From Spirogloea muscicola (Eukaryota; Streptophyta; Zygnematophyceae; Spirogloeales; Spirogloeaceae), in contig WELB01000003.1 in NCBI GenBank assembly GCA_009602725.1, positions 403,832-467,831 on the forward strand: 64,000 bases of DNA. Reading direction: 5' to 3'. Position 1 is the stretch's first letter; each line of letters begins with the position of its first letter. The notes under the pieces are model-generated. The model was not told where the DNA came from and ran no database searches. It saw only the letters and a list, made by a program, of their open reading frames with translations. This document shows, piece by piece, positions 33,941-47,985 of the stretch. Position numbers and translations under genes: made by a program.

Positions 33941-36900
33941 TCACTCATCCTTGTGCCTTGGAGGCGCAACGTGATTCTGCAAGGGATTTAGCTGCTGTGC
34001 TCGTGTGATGCGGGAAACCAGCTCCTACTGCCTGGCGGTAATGGTACTCAGGAGAGACCGCATCCAGCGTCACTGCTGGTCTTTGTCGCCCGCCACCCAG
34101 TTCTTGGGGCTGAACACGGGGTACAGACGATGCTATCTGAGGTGGCTGGTTGCTGATGCACCGGCAAGGATCCTCGTGGACACAAGGGCCACTGCTTCTA
34201 AGTCGATAAGAACTTATGTCGCCCGCCACCCAGTTCTTGGGGCTGTACACGGGGTACAGACGATGCTATTTGAGGTTGCTGGTTGCTGATGCACCGGCAA
34301 GGATCCTCGTGGACACAAGGGCCACTGCGTCCTCAGTCGATAAGAACTTGATTGGTGTCCTTAGCTTGGATGTGAAATCCACTATTCTGGAGCGTGTGAC
34401 ATTAGTCAATGGCCAACCCACCGATGTGCTGGGTCGATGCAAAGCCTCCATTCGCGTCCAGAATTACAAGGCCGCTGTATCTTGTTCGTAGCCATTGAGC
34501 TGGCTGGGAATTCTGATGCGATCTTGGAGGATGAGCGGCTTGGAGCCACATCAGCATGCCTTGAGTTTGAGCGTCATGATTGCACTGTACAACGTGGCGC
34601 ACGGCGCCTTGTCCTTTGCAATGAGGATGATTGGCCTTGGTGCCACATTAGCATGCCCTGACTTGAACGTCAGGTATGCACTGTACAACGTGGCGCACGG
34701 CGCCTTGTCCTTTGCAATGAGCAGACCTGTAAAGCGCCATAGGCGACTGGACCTTCGATTCTGCTGGTCGCCACCCATATGACGAAGCTGCTGCACAAGC
34801 AAGCGGTCGAGTCCGCATACCTTGTATTGAGAACGTCGTGAGACGATACTGCCCTGACTCGTATGTGAGTGCTGAGTCCTCACAATGCCGGGTTCTTAGT
34901 AATCTGATGGATGAGTACTCGGGTGTGGTACCCGATGCTCACCCGGACGGTCTATCTCCTCATCGAGGTGTGGCTCGTACCATTCGGATGGAGCCAGGCG
35001 CTGAGCCGCCGTACAGACCGACGAGCCGACTAATTCCTCTCGAATCTCGAGAGATGCAAAAGCAAGATGGAACTGCAAAGGAAGGGTCATGAGGAGCCTT
35101 CTCAGTCGCCGTGCGGTGCACTGATCCTCTTCGTGCCGAAGAAAGACGGCAGTCTTTGAATGTGCATCGTTGATCGAGCTTTGAGCAAGCTCACTATCAA
35201 GAACCGATACTATTTGCCATGTGGGCAAAGACTGGATATGCGTCGACCCCAAGATGACTTCGGTCGTATGGGATTCGCCTGTGCCACGGACTGTGCCTCA
35301 GATGCGATCCTTTCAGGAAATCGCGAATGACTTCCGGAAGTTCCTACTAGGAACTTTGGGAACTTGGCACTTCCTCTTACGCGGCTCACTCGCAAGGGTA
35401 CGTCCTTACGAGTACCCAGGGAGTGGTCGTCCGTTTGCCAGAGGGCATTCGAGGATATCCAACAGGCTCTTACATCTCCGCCTGTACTTGCCTTTCCTCG
35501 AGAAGGCGTGTCGTATGAGCTGATTTGTGAGGCCTCGTTGACCGGCATTGGTTGCCGTGCTCTTGCAAGAGGGCCACCCGATAGCTTTCGAGGGTCGCCT
35601 GCTGATCCCGCAGGGCGATATTACACCACGGGTGAGCAAGAGCTGCGGGCTGTTGTGCTCGCCATACGTGACTGGCGTTGCCACCTGCAAGGTGTGGACT
35701 TTACAGTAGTCACGGATCATTGCCGGTTGACTTACGTCCACACTCAACAGCAGCTGACGAGGCGGTAAGCTCGGTGAGCTTCATGAGAGGCATCATTCCG
35801 ATTCCAGTGGGAGTACCGCCCTGGAAGGCTCATTGTTGCGAACCTGGTGAGCCGCAAATTGCAGGGGCTGTTGCAGTGTTTGCCTTGAACGCGTTTGCGA
35901 GATGCGTATGCAGGCATGCGTCCTACTCGCGGCACTTCTCGGCGACCGACTGCCACCCCCTCTGATGTGCATGGCACAGACCCTTGCTCTGCGGAGGCAA
36001 CCAACGTACGCACACTCTCCAATGACAGTGGCTTTTGGTGGCACGGCGATGCCATTGTGGTTCGGGACTACAATGCCGTGCCGAGCACCATCATGCAGGA
36101 GCTGCATGCTACGCCACACAGTGGTCATCTGGGAGTCGATAAGACTAAAGAGGCTGTGAAGCGCCTTTTCTGGTGGCCCATGTACACATTTTAGGCGAAG
36201 CTGTGTCACATGCCGGCGAAGCAAGGCAATATCTGGCAAGCCAGCCGGATGGCTTCAACCCCTGAAGATTCCCGAGCGGAGTTGGGCTGATGTGAGTGAT
36301 GATTGGATCACGCAATTGCCTAAGACGCAAAATGGACTTGATGGCATCGTCGACTTGGTGGATCGGTTGAGCATGATGGTACCCTTTGCTCCAACGACCA
36401 CGCATGCTTTGTTTGAGAAATTTTCTGGCATCTTTGTGGATAAGGTGTGGAATTTGCACGGCGTAATCGAAAGGTTGTCTCGGACCGCGATCCTCGGTTG
36501 ACGGGTCACTTCTGGAAAGAAGTAAGCAAGTTCATTGGCCCTGAGCAGGCCATGTCCACTGCCTTCTATCCCCAAAGCGATGGCCGAATAGAGGATGAAT
36601 AGGTTTCTGGAGGACATGCTCCGGCAATTAGTCGACCGGAGTCAGACTGACTGGGATGCATATCTGGCTACGGCCGAACATGCTGTGAACAATGCCTGTC
36701 ATGAGTCTACCAGAGAGACACCCTTCTTCCTTAACTACGGTCAGCATCCCCGAGCACCTTTGCAGGTTGGGAGGCCAGAACGCGTTCCGGCCGCTGTCGC
36801 CTTCACTAGTACCCTCTTGGAGGCCCAACGACGGGCCCGGCATTTCTCGGAGATTGCCCAGAAGAGGCAGAAGGCTTATGCTGACCAGCGTCGGCAGGAC

Positions 36901-37592
36901 ATGTCCTTCGACGTGGGTGCTCAAGTACTACTGAGTATGTAGCACCTCTCCTTGCGGGCAGTGGTTACGCGCAAGTTGCTACCCAAGTGGATTGGACCTT
37001 TCTCCGTGGTACGCCTTGTTGGCAAGGTGTCCTATGAGCTCGGTATAGTGGAAGACTCACAATGTATTGCACGTGTCCCAGCTCCGGGCCTTCCATTCGG
37101 ATGGCCGCGTCCAACCGCCCCCACCTATCTCCTATCTTGCTCGAGGATGACTTTGAGTAAGAGGTGGAGAAAATCTTGTCACACCGGGACAACTTGCGTG
37201 GGCGTAAGACCCATGAGTATCTCGTGAAGTGGCTCGGCTATCGCCTTAGCACAACACGTGGGAGCCTGCCGCCAATCTTGCCAATTGCCCGGCAGCTCTC
37301 CGGGACTACTTCGTGCAGGGTGGTAACTACCCTCCTCTACATAGAGGCCGCAACCGTCGGATGTAAGCTCCTTTGGTTGTTTCCTGTTCCCGCGGACGTG
37401 AATATCTAAGTGGGGAGGAATGAAACAACGTTCCTACTTACTGTGAGCGTTAACCCAGGTGGTTACGCTTACCTGAATGGCACGTGGCGGACCTGGCCTG
37501 GCCGGGCGGTCCCGCACAGGGGCCTCGGTAGCGCGGTGTCCACCCTGGCGCCCCGCCTTGATCGACCTGGCCTGGCCAGGTGGTCGCGCACG
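33941..37592 (+). mobile_element. Ty3/Gypsy chromovirus fossil, family zeta: protease to 3' LTR
   Basis: Protease-like text (about 34140-34490, with internal tandem duplications), RT (about 34900-35360), RNase H (about 35560-35770, VVTDHCRLTYVHTQQ), integrase (about 36030-36930; [32 protein letters not shown]), GPF module (about 36970-37045), chromodomain (about 37140-37260; [10 protein letters not shown]), purine tract (37409-37420) and the first 170 bp of a zeta LTR (37421-37592). Broken, with several breaks. The zeta LTR is also seen at 5460. Confidence 0.85.
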
Positions 37593-37593
37593 T

Positions 37594-38087
37594 TGGAAAT
37601 AGGAGTCCATGACAGCCTAAGTGCGGAAGCTCGAAGGGGTCGCTTAAGTGAGGGCTAAACGACAGCGTCTGGGCAGCAGCTGAGAGCGGGGATGCGGGGA
37701 GCAGTGGTGCTGGGAGCAAGGCAGGAGGGGGCAAAGCCTGGGTGTGAAGAACCTCAGCTTGACTCACTGAGGGGGGGCCTGTGCCCCTCTTTTGTATGGA
37801 CTGTTCAATGCCCGTGCCAGGCGCGTCTACGAGTCTGAGATCTCTAGTATCCGATATCCGGCTTCCAGTATCCCATATCCGGTATCCAGTATCCGGTATC
37901 CGGTATTCAGTATTCGGTATCCAATATCCAGTATCCGGTATCCGGTATCCAGTATCCAGTATCCGAGCTGTACTGAGTCTGATACTGTAATCTGATATTG
38001 TCATCTACCTGGGTTTGGTCAGCACTATGGCTTTGCATCAGCCAAGTCTACCCAATAGCCATAGAGGTTAACCCAAGATTCGCAACA
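37594..38087 (-). repeat. LTR of the Copia fossil
   Basis: TG...CA ends on the minus strand, 494 bp. It contains a 7-bp minisatellite. Confidence 0.75.
37848..37968. repeat. 7-bp minisatellite (TATCCGG / TATCCAG)
   Basis: About 17 units of GTATCCG and GTATCCA variants in tandem, inside the Copia LTR. It gives Tyr/Pro/Val/Ser-rich false frames on both strands. Confidence 0.88.
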
Positions 38088-39245
38088 CTCCACCTTAGAC
38101 TGCTGATGGAATGGAATCCTCTGACTAGTTCTGAGGGATGCAAGCCTTCCTGACATGGACAGGCCACAGGCAACCTCCTAGCCACTTCTAGCTAAGCCAA
38201 GCATGGGACCGAATTTCTCATGCAAGCTAGCTGGCACCACTTTGGTCAGCATATCAGCTGATTGATCTTTAGTGGGTACAAATCGGAACTCTACAGTTCC
38301 ACTGCCAACTACGTCTCTCACGAAATGGTGCTGTATATCAATATGCTCGGTTCTACCAAAATATAGGGGGTTCTTGGTGAGGGAGATGGCACCCAAGTTG
38401 TCGGAGAAGATTGTTGTTGCAGTCGTCTATGGATAGCCCAGTCCCTTGAGCAGATGCCTCAGCTACAAGGCTTCCTCGGTGGCTTGAGTGCAGGCCATGT
38501 ACTCTGCTTCGGTACTCGAGAGCGCCCCAGTCTTCTGAAGCTTGGACGCCCAGCTCACAGCTCCACCTGCAAGAGAGAAAATGTAGCCAGTGGTGCTCCT
38601 CCTTGTCACCTCGGTTCCCCAGTATGAGTCGGAGAAGCCTTGCAGGATGATGCCGTCCTCGCCTCCCTCGAAGACGAGGTTGAAGTCAGCTGTCCCCTTG
38701 AGGTACTTCGGGAGAGTCTTCACTGCGGTCCAATGCTTGTGCTCTGGTGCGCTCATGTGCTGGCTCAGCTGCCCTACAGCTGCTGCTACATCTGGCCTTG
38801 AGCCCACCATGAGATACACGATGCTACCCACTGCTTCAGCAAAGGGAAAAGAATTCTCTGTCTCCTCGTTGCGCTTCGCCAGGCTGTGCTTCAGCCTGTT
38901 GCGGTCTCTGCAGGCGGTTGTCGTGGGTGTGCTGTCCTCCATCTTGTAATTCTTCCTTCATCTTGAAACCTGCCGCCAGCTGCTCCTTGACACGCATCAT
39001 CTCCACCTTGCTGTTTGACATGAGCAGCAAGTCGTCCTGATACAGGGCAAGGTAGACCTTCTCTCCACCTGGACTTCTCTTGGTGTAGACCTCTGTATGC
39101 CAAGGTGAGCGCATGGCAAGGTCCCGATCTGGAGCAGTGCGACCGTGGGCAAATGCTGACTGGCCACTCGTAGCTTGCGAGAGTCGACAGCATGCTTTCA
39201 GTGGTCTGCTGCAGCATGGCTTCGGCTGCACGATATTGCACTCGT

Positions 39246-40200
39246 CAAGGTGACATCCTAAAGCACACACAGGACTCAAGAAGTGCAAGCATGTAGATTC
39301 GTGTGGACACATTACGGTGGTACATTGCAAATCAAGGAGATGATTGCAGACTGAGCCCAATGGTTAAAAGCTTGAAGCCAAGTGGGACAATCATAGCGGG
39401 TCCTAGGAAGTCATTCTGTCCAGTGACTCGGATCAGTAAGACACGCCCTGACTTGAAGCAAGACCTAGGGTAAGAGCAGTTTGACTTCAATGGGCGTCAA
39501 CACATAAGCTGCTTCATTGTGGTGCTCATTTTGCCATAGCTAGACCGCCTCAATGAGGGTTGTTAAATGGTCATATGGCAAGCACCTGAATAAAGGGAGG
39601 ACATGTGGCTTTAAACGCACGTGGGTGCAAGCCTCAACCACATTTTGGGAAAGGCCTGGTTGGAATACTAGAGCAGGCAATCCAGTCTACGCGTGATGAC
39701 CACGATTCCCACAAGCTACCACAGTGAGCTGTGATATTGGACATTCCAGAAGCGTAACCATGTCAAGCAATCTTGTAGCAGATCATCATGCAGGTTGGCC
39801 TGGCACTGCGCGAATTACATTTGACAGGTGACCATTATGTAGCAGTCTCGTCATAAGCCGGCCAACATTGCTTATCGTGTATCAGTAGCGGGTGTGAGTG
39901 GAATGAATCCAAGCCAGGTACTCCAGGATTGATTTTAATATATCAGAACAGTCAAGGACCCATCAGAAGCACAACCGTAAGTGTGTGCAAGAGCATGCAC
40001 TGTCGGGGCATGATGTTGTGACGTGATAATCGGTACAAACAGATGGGAATCTCAAACCAGTTGGCAAGAGGGTTGGGCCCTTTGCCATTCTCCGTTTAGA
40101 TGTCCCCACATGGCCCTGATAGTAAGTGAGATCGAATCATTATCAAAACCCCTCAAGGGTTGGGCTTCCAGGAGAAGCAGTACCTGTGAGGATCAAATGT
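39246..40200. other. Gene-free spacer between Copia fossil and host genes
   Basis: No domain, long frame or repeat family of the window was recognised. The composition is closer to the introns of the host genes than to the LTR region. It may include the 3' untranslated region of the small gene at 40222-40641. Confidence 0.5.
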
Positions 40201-40221
40201 ACATCAGAGAGGGACAGCTGC

Positions 40222-40641
40222 TTAAGAGTTCAGCGGCAGCCCTGCATGGACTGAAAAGCCTTTGGTCAGCAAGCGCAAGGTGGATTCTCGGGCAGAAGGG
40301 AAGGCCGCCGAGGAAGAGGAAGTATGGTCGCGGTTCAGGGTAGCGTCGGGCGGTGGCGCGGCAGGCTGGGGCTGGCGGCGCAGCGCTTCCTGCTGCGCTT
40401 CGTAGGCCTCCACCTGGTCGTCGTAGACGTCCCAGACGCAGCGCACGCAGCCAGACTGGCAGCAGTCTTCGGGGCCGGGCTCCGCAGGCGGGCGGAGGAG
40501 GCGGGGGGCGGGGGCGGCGGCGGGGAGGAGGCGCAGCGGCGCAGGGGCGCGGAGGCGGCGCGGGGGGGCAGCCGGCGCATGGCGGGGGCGAGTGCGACTG
40601 CTGATATCCGAAGAGCGGCTGAGAAAGCCAGCCAGATGCAA
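40222..40641 (-). CDS. Oxidoreductase-like domain protein (OXLD1 type)
   Basis: A single-exon frame of 139 codons. Residues 1-50 are rich in Arg, Ala and Pro with few acids, as in a mitochondrial presequence. Residues about 51-88 hold the short domain PAEPGPEDCCQSGCVRCVWD followed by VYDDQVEAYEAQ. The CCxSGCVxCVWDxY signature is that of the oxidoreductase-like family (human OXLD1), whose exact reaction is not established; the four cysteines suggest metal or redox chemistry. The rest is low complexity. The start at 40641 is the first ATG in frame; another ATG-rich frame on the same strand lacks the motif. A 3' intron cannot be excluded. A LINE fragment lies just upstream. Confidence 0.72.
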   Translation of the reverse strand: MHLAGFLSRSSDISSRTRPRHAPAAPPRRLRAPAPLRLLPAAAPAPRLLRPPAEPGPEDCCQSGCVRCVWDVYDDQVEAYEAQQEALRRQPQPAAPPPDATLNRDHTSSSSAAFPSARESTLRLLTKGFSVHAGLPLNS

Positions 40642-41085
40642 ACGGCGGAGCCACAGGTCAGGCAGTCACGGCGCTCTTACTACCACCGTGTCAGCGAAAA
40701 GGGCTGCGACGAGCCAGCAGACAGAAGTACGGCAAGGTGGAAAGCTAATGTGGCTGGCCTCTCACAGCCATCCCTCGCCGCCTTGGGACGAGATCACTTC
40801 TCCTCTGTCTGAGACTAGTTTCTGCGACGTGCGGCTGCTCAGCAGGGCATATTGCCGCCGCGGCTCTTGCCCAGGTATTTCACATGCTGCTCTCCGTCAC
40901 CTTTCAGCATAACCAGGCTCATATAGTGCACTTGCAGGCAGGCCGCGCTTTGGCTGCTGGTTCTGGGTTTCGTTGGCGTAACTCTTACTTATTGCAACAG
41001 AGACGTGCCCATGAGCTATGGCATCTCGGTGCCAGGTGTGATGGGCCCACAAACGTGGAGGTGACATGATATGCCATACACAGCT
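40642..41085 (+). mobile_element. LINE 3'-end fragments
   Basis: Short pieces of the LINE C-terminus seen elsewhere: FCDVRLLSRAY (about 40820-40860) and HLQAGRALAAGSGF (about 40930-40975). Compare HLRAGRALAAASGSG and DLRLLSRGY at 46270-46404 and 47099-47250. They fill the space between two host genes. Confidence 0.6.
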
Positions 41086-41137
41086 TGGGCAGGTCCAGAA
41101 TTTGGAAAAGGTGAGCCTATTTACAATCTCAGGAAGC

Positions 41138-43720
<2,583 letters not shown>

Positions 43721-44119
43721 GGCGTCGGGTGGGCAGAGCGCCGAATGAGGGGGGATTTGCCAGCACGAAGATCCAACCCTCCCAGAAACAGGCGATGGCT
43801 GTGAGATGTGACGCAGGTCCTTCGAAGGCGGCTGGGGCTGTCGAAGAGACGGGACTCTGGCTTTCGTTAGCAAAATAGCCGTGAGGGTACACGTAAGTCA
43901 TCTTCCCCGCCACCGCCCCTTGGCTCCGCGGCTCGCCGGCCGGCCCGCCGCAAAGTTGCCGCGGCGGCAGCCTCCGACGACGACGACGCCGACGACGACG
44001 CTTCCGGCACGCCGTGCGCAACGGCTGCGCAGCCTCGCCTGAGCTGGGCCTCCGAGGCTGCTGGCGCGCTGCGCGGCGCTTCGCCGACCCAGGGGACTGG
44101 TAGGCCGCCGGGGGACCAA
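43721..44119. promoter_or_regulatory. Upstream region of RPT3
   Basis: Holds the 5' untranslated region and promoter of RPT3. The part 43905-44060 is very GC-rich with a run of CGACGACGACGCCGACGACGACG on the plus strand. I see no TATA box I would trust. It ends at LINE sequence. Confidence 0.4.
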
Positions 44120-44505
44120 GCCTCGCACTTCTCCGCCCGGGTGGTCAGGCTGAGAGGGCCAGCTCTGCTGGAAGGTGGCGAAGGCAACCATCACGGCGTC
44201 CGGGCTGCCGACAAGTGTGTGTGTGTGGTGTCATCGGCAAAGGTGGGAAGCAGGACACCCTGCTGCGGCGCGGCGGTGGCCTTCAAGACGCCTTCCCCTC
44301 CCTTGTACCATTTTCTCGATTGGGCTATGGCCAACCCAGCAACCCTGGCGGACAGGGAGCAACCAGGTGGAGGCTTTGCAGTCCACGTCAGGCACGTGGC
44401 AGGCAGAACCCCTGGTGGGCTTTTCCCCGACAAGTGTGGCGTCGTCGGCAAAGGAGGGAAGCAGGACACCCGGGTGCGCCGCGGCGGTGGCCTTTAGGGC
44501 GCGGT
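44120..44505 (-). mobile_element. LINE reverse transcriptase fragment (minus)
   Basis: Minus-strand text GVLLPTFADDTTHTHLS with the FADD form of the RT catalytic box, preceded by KWYKGGEGVLKATAA. It mirrors the plus-strand copy that begins at about 44508, so the two lie head to head. Confidence 0.72.
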
Positions 44506-44507
44506 TG

Positions 44508-46440
44508 TGAGCCAGCTAAAGAAAAAGCCCGCCACAAAGAAAAGGTCCGCCAGGGGGTCTCCCTGCCGCGTGCCCGTCGTGGACTGCAGAATCTCCACTT
44601 GGTCGCTCCCTGTCCGCCAGATGAGGGTGCTGGGTTCGCCAAGCCATAGCTCAGTCGGTGGAATGGTACAACAGAGGGGAAGTCATCTTGAAGGCCACCG
44701 CCGCGGCGCGACCAGGTGTCCTGCTTCCCACCTATGCCGACGACAACACACACACACAAACTTGTCGGCAGCCCGGACGATGTGATGGCTGCCCTCCGAC
44801 CTTCCAGCAGCAGCTGGCCTCTAGCAGCCTGACCACTCGGGAGGAGAAGGCGGCTTGGCCCCCCCCGCTGCCTCCCAGTCCCCTTGGCGCTGCCCCCCGG
44901 GTGCCTGACTCCTTCGGGCGGCCTCTGCCGCTCCCCCTCGGTATGCCGTTGTTTGCGGAGGAGTAGCTGCGAGCCCGGCTTCAGGGCACCTGCAGCCTGC
45001 GGCGCGCCTCCCTGAGCTGCAGGATATGCAGCTGGCATTGGCCATGCTCTCCAAAAGCATCGCGCAATGGCCCCAGTACCTGGCCCTGGATACCCCGCCA
45101 TCTCCAGAGGCGCTGGCAGCGCACGCAGCGTTCGACTCTGTTTTGGTGGCGAGCCTCGTGGCTCTGGTCCGCCACCAGGGCTTCCTCCAATCGCCAGCTG
45201 CCCTGCATCAGGCGCACTGCCCCTCCACTACGCAACCTCGGCTTCCACTTGCTCGCCGGCGCATGCAATGCTGCGTATGTGGGCAGCTGGGCGCAGATCG
45301 CCACTTCGGTGTCTAAGCCACTTCTTGGGATGGCTTGCGCTGGAGCAGGCGGTGGTGGAGGTGGGTACGGGTGCGCAGTCATATTAGGTGTCGTTCCGCT
45401 CGGCCCACCAGGAGATGCTGGCGGAGCACTAGGACCTGGCCGGAAAGGCGGTCAGTTGTGAGCATCGTGGCTTACCGCTGACCTGCGCGTGCAAGCGCAC
45501 TACACGGCCGAGCGTGATAGGGCGGCCTTCGTGACCTCCCTGCAGCTGCTTCCAAAGCCCGACCTGCGAGGACGTGCTCACTGCGGTTGGCTTCCTGGGC
45601 AGCGGCATGGCTGATGGCCCTCCCTCTCAACGACGCTCTCCGAATCCTGGACGAGGCCTTCCGGACAGCCGTCCACCGTCTCCTTGGTCTGCCGCCGCCC
45701 TGCCTCCAGGGGGTGGTATAGTGCGAGTATGGCGAGCGGGGGCCGAGACCTCGGAGCTGGCTGCGCACTTCCTCCTCCGATGTGCGCACGGTGGCGAGCA
45801 GACGGCAATTCACGACCTCCTCCACGACGCCATGCATGGCATCTTTGTGGAGGCAGGCTTCTCGGTGGCCCCCAAGAACTCCTCGGTCATGCCGCTCTAG
45901 CAGAAGGGCGACAGCCTCCAAGCCAGGCGAGTCGACCTACTGGCCACTCCACTGGCTGGTGGACTGCGCCTCATAGTGATGACCGACTATTATTCGACCG
46001 CGGCCCCCCACTCTCTCTGCCCCCAAGGCAGGGCATGCAGTGGCCTGTGCTGCCCTGATCAAAGCATTGAAGTAAGCTGACCATCCCCGGGAGGACCACG
46101 ACTTCCCCCTAGCCAGTGATGTCCACACGGGCTGTTCGGCGCTTGGTGGCTCGAGTTCCTACACCGTTTCTCGCGCAGCGCTGTGTCCCGCCGTTACCAT
46201 GGGGAGCAGGCTGACTTCAGCGTGGCAGGCTCTCTCGCTCAGGTGTATCACATGCGCCTGTCAGTCTCGCTGCAGCCGTCGATGGCACACGCGTTGCATC
46301 TGCGTGCCAATCGCGCTTTGGCTGCAGCCTCTGGCTCGGGCCAGGGGACCCGCTCCCTGGAGACTAGTTTCTCTGACCTGCGGCTGCTCAACAGGTGTTA
46401 TTGAGTGGCTAGTGGCCACTTGAGTCGCTGTGTGCTGTAG
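44508..46440 (+). mobile_element. LINE ORF2 fragment (plus): RT, zinc region, nuclease-like part, tail
   Basis: Plus-strand text GVLLPTYADDNTHTQT (about 44716-44763, YADD box), later thumb-like sequence, a zinc-type stretch (HFLLRCAHGGEQTAIHDLLHDAMH, about 45765-45840) and a degraded C-terminus ending SFSDLRLLNRCY with a stop at about 46404. It is frameshifted in several places, so it is a dead copy. The order matches non-LTR elements with RT followed by a C-terminal zinc and restriction-nuclease-like region; the clade is not certain. Confidence 0.7.
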
Positions 46441-47440
46441 CGCTATTCTGGCCCCTTCAAACTTTGTTCATTTCTTTTTCTGGGCTGGCCGCTCAAAGCC
46501 ATCGCCCTCTACTGGAAGGCCATCGCCCTCTACTCTTGCCTACGCCGTTCACGCGCGAGCAGGCCGTGCTATGGCTGTCGCCTCTGGGTGTCGGCGGAGT
46601 GCCTCTTTCCCTGCTGCGAGCTACTCCGACCTAATGTTGCTCACTCGTGGGTACTGAGCTTCAGAGAAGGGCTTGCCCATTGAGGATAGGGGCTGGAAAA
46701 AGCCAGCCCAGAAAAGATGAACAAAGGACGAGAAGGGGCCAGGGGAAAGTACGAAGAACAACAAGCACTAAAGAAGAAGAAGTGGCTCTCCCAATGGGGG
46801 CAAGGGCTGTGAGAAGCCAGCCCGAAAAGAATTGACAAGGTTCGAAGGGGCCAAACTACGAGCTAAGCAGCGACTGCGGGGCCTGAAGAGGCTATGGCAG
46901 AACGGGGGAGGATGGACCAGTTAGTAGTTACGAGTGAGGAGCCTCATATCCGACAGACTAGCTGCCGGTAGACTATCCCCCTGACGAAAGCCGGAGGCCG
47001 CAGCGAGAGCACGGCCAGCACGCAGATGCAAGGCGTGGGCCATGGACCGCTGGAGGGAGACGGACAAGCGCAAGAGAAACGAAGCAGCTACGAAGCACTC
47101 AGTAACCCCTGCTAAGCAGCCTCAGGTCAGAGAGACTGGGTTCCTGGAAGCGGGTCCCCTGGCCAGAGCCAGAGGCAGCAGCGAGGGCTCTGCCTGCACG
47201 CAGGTGCAGCGCGCGGGCTTCCCTCTGCATCGTCTCGTGTTTTGTAGTGTTTTGCTGTGGAGTCCTTTTTCCTTGTTGTTCTTCGTACTTCCCCTGGCCC
47301 CTTCTCGTCCGTTGTTCATTCTTTTCTGGGCTGGCTTTTCCAGCTCTATCCTCAATGGGCGAGCCCTTCTCTCTTTTTCCTTTGGCTTTGGACATTGCCA
47401 TTCTTTTTTGGGCTGGCTTTGCCCTTCCCTTTCTTGTGGT
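46441..47440. mobile_element. LINE tail fragments in both orientations
   Basis: Plus-strand tail 46541-46657 (ARAGRAMAVASG, SYSDLMLLTRGY, stop). A minus-strand 3' tail follows at about 46770-47018, related to 47986-48152 and 51544-51787. Then comes another minus tail at about 47099-47240 (HLRAGRALAAASGSGQG, LSDLRLLSRGY, stop). These are 5'-truncated LINE copies, as left by incomplete reverse transcription. Confidence 0.68.
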
Positions 47441-47985
47441 TATTGTGGTTACGGAGGCCTATAAAGGTCCAGCATCGACACACATCGCTGGCCACGCAGT
47501 GGGCAGTGCTGAACAAAGAAAGTTGCAGCACTACTCCGATTACCCCCGATGTGATCAGCTCTTGCCAGCGGCAATCGACATCTTTGGCTGCTTAGGTCCC
47601 TTGCCCACGCCGTCCATACGCGCGCAGGCCGTGCTATGGCCGCCGCCTCTGGGTCTCGGCGGAGCGCCTCCTTCCCTGCAGCGAGCTACTCAGACCTGAT
47701 GTTGCTCACTCGTGGGTACTGAGCTTTCCTCTGCATCGTTTCTGTGTTCTGCAGTATGTTGTAGTGTAGTCCTTTCTCCGGGTCCTCGTTTCCTTACTCT
47801 CCTTCAAAACATAGCCAATCTAGGCTACACACGACATGCAGATGTGTTCCCGGCTGAGATGGGCTTGCCAGCTGCTTATCTGTCGTTGTTGCGACGACGA
47901 GTTTCGGCCTGTTTGCAGCATGCTCAGGTGCATGCTCAGGCTAATGCTTAGCACCAGAAAGCTGGGCGAGCTCTAGTTGGTGGCA
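47440..47985 (+). mobile_element. LINE C-terminal fragment
   Basis: Starts with EAYKGPASTHIAGHAVGSAE and continues RKLQHYSDYPRCDQLLPAAIDIFGCLGP, a homologue of the fuller copy at 61208-61616. A tail ending SDLMLLTRGY (stop about 47720) is followed by a displaced piece LLQNIANLGYTRHADVFPAEMG (about 47800-47870). It is rearranged and dead. Confidence 0.7.

Larger units (their letters stand above)
37594..39245 (-). mobile_element. Ty1/Copia fossil with 3' LTR
   Basis: Minus-strand text of Copia RT (VYLALYQDDLLLMS, about 39000-39060) and RNase H (GYIFSLAGGAVSWASKLQKT, SSTEAEYMA, about 38480-38600; HIDIQHHFVRD, about 38300-38350; DMLTKVVP, about 38230). Purine tract CTAAGGTGGAG (38088-38098) adjoins the 3' LTR (37594-38087, TGTTGCGAATC ... 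ATTTCCA). No 5' LTR, gag or integrase is seen. Broken, with a few breaks. It is the only Copia element in the window and abuts the zeta LTR. Confidence 0.87.

Noticed and set aside
37450-38004. Protein with Tyr-Arg-Ile-Pro-Asp repeats
   Set aside because: Translation of the 7-bp minisatellite in a Copia LTR.
44640-44680. tRNA-like A box (TAGCTCAGTCGGTGG)
   Set aside because: No B box (GGTTCRANNCC) at the right distance and no acceptor stem; it lies within LINE RT coding sequence that also occurs in the inverted copy.
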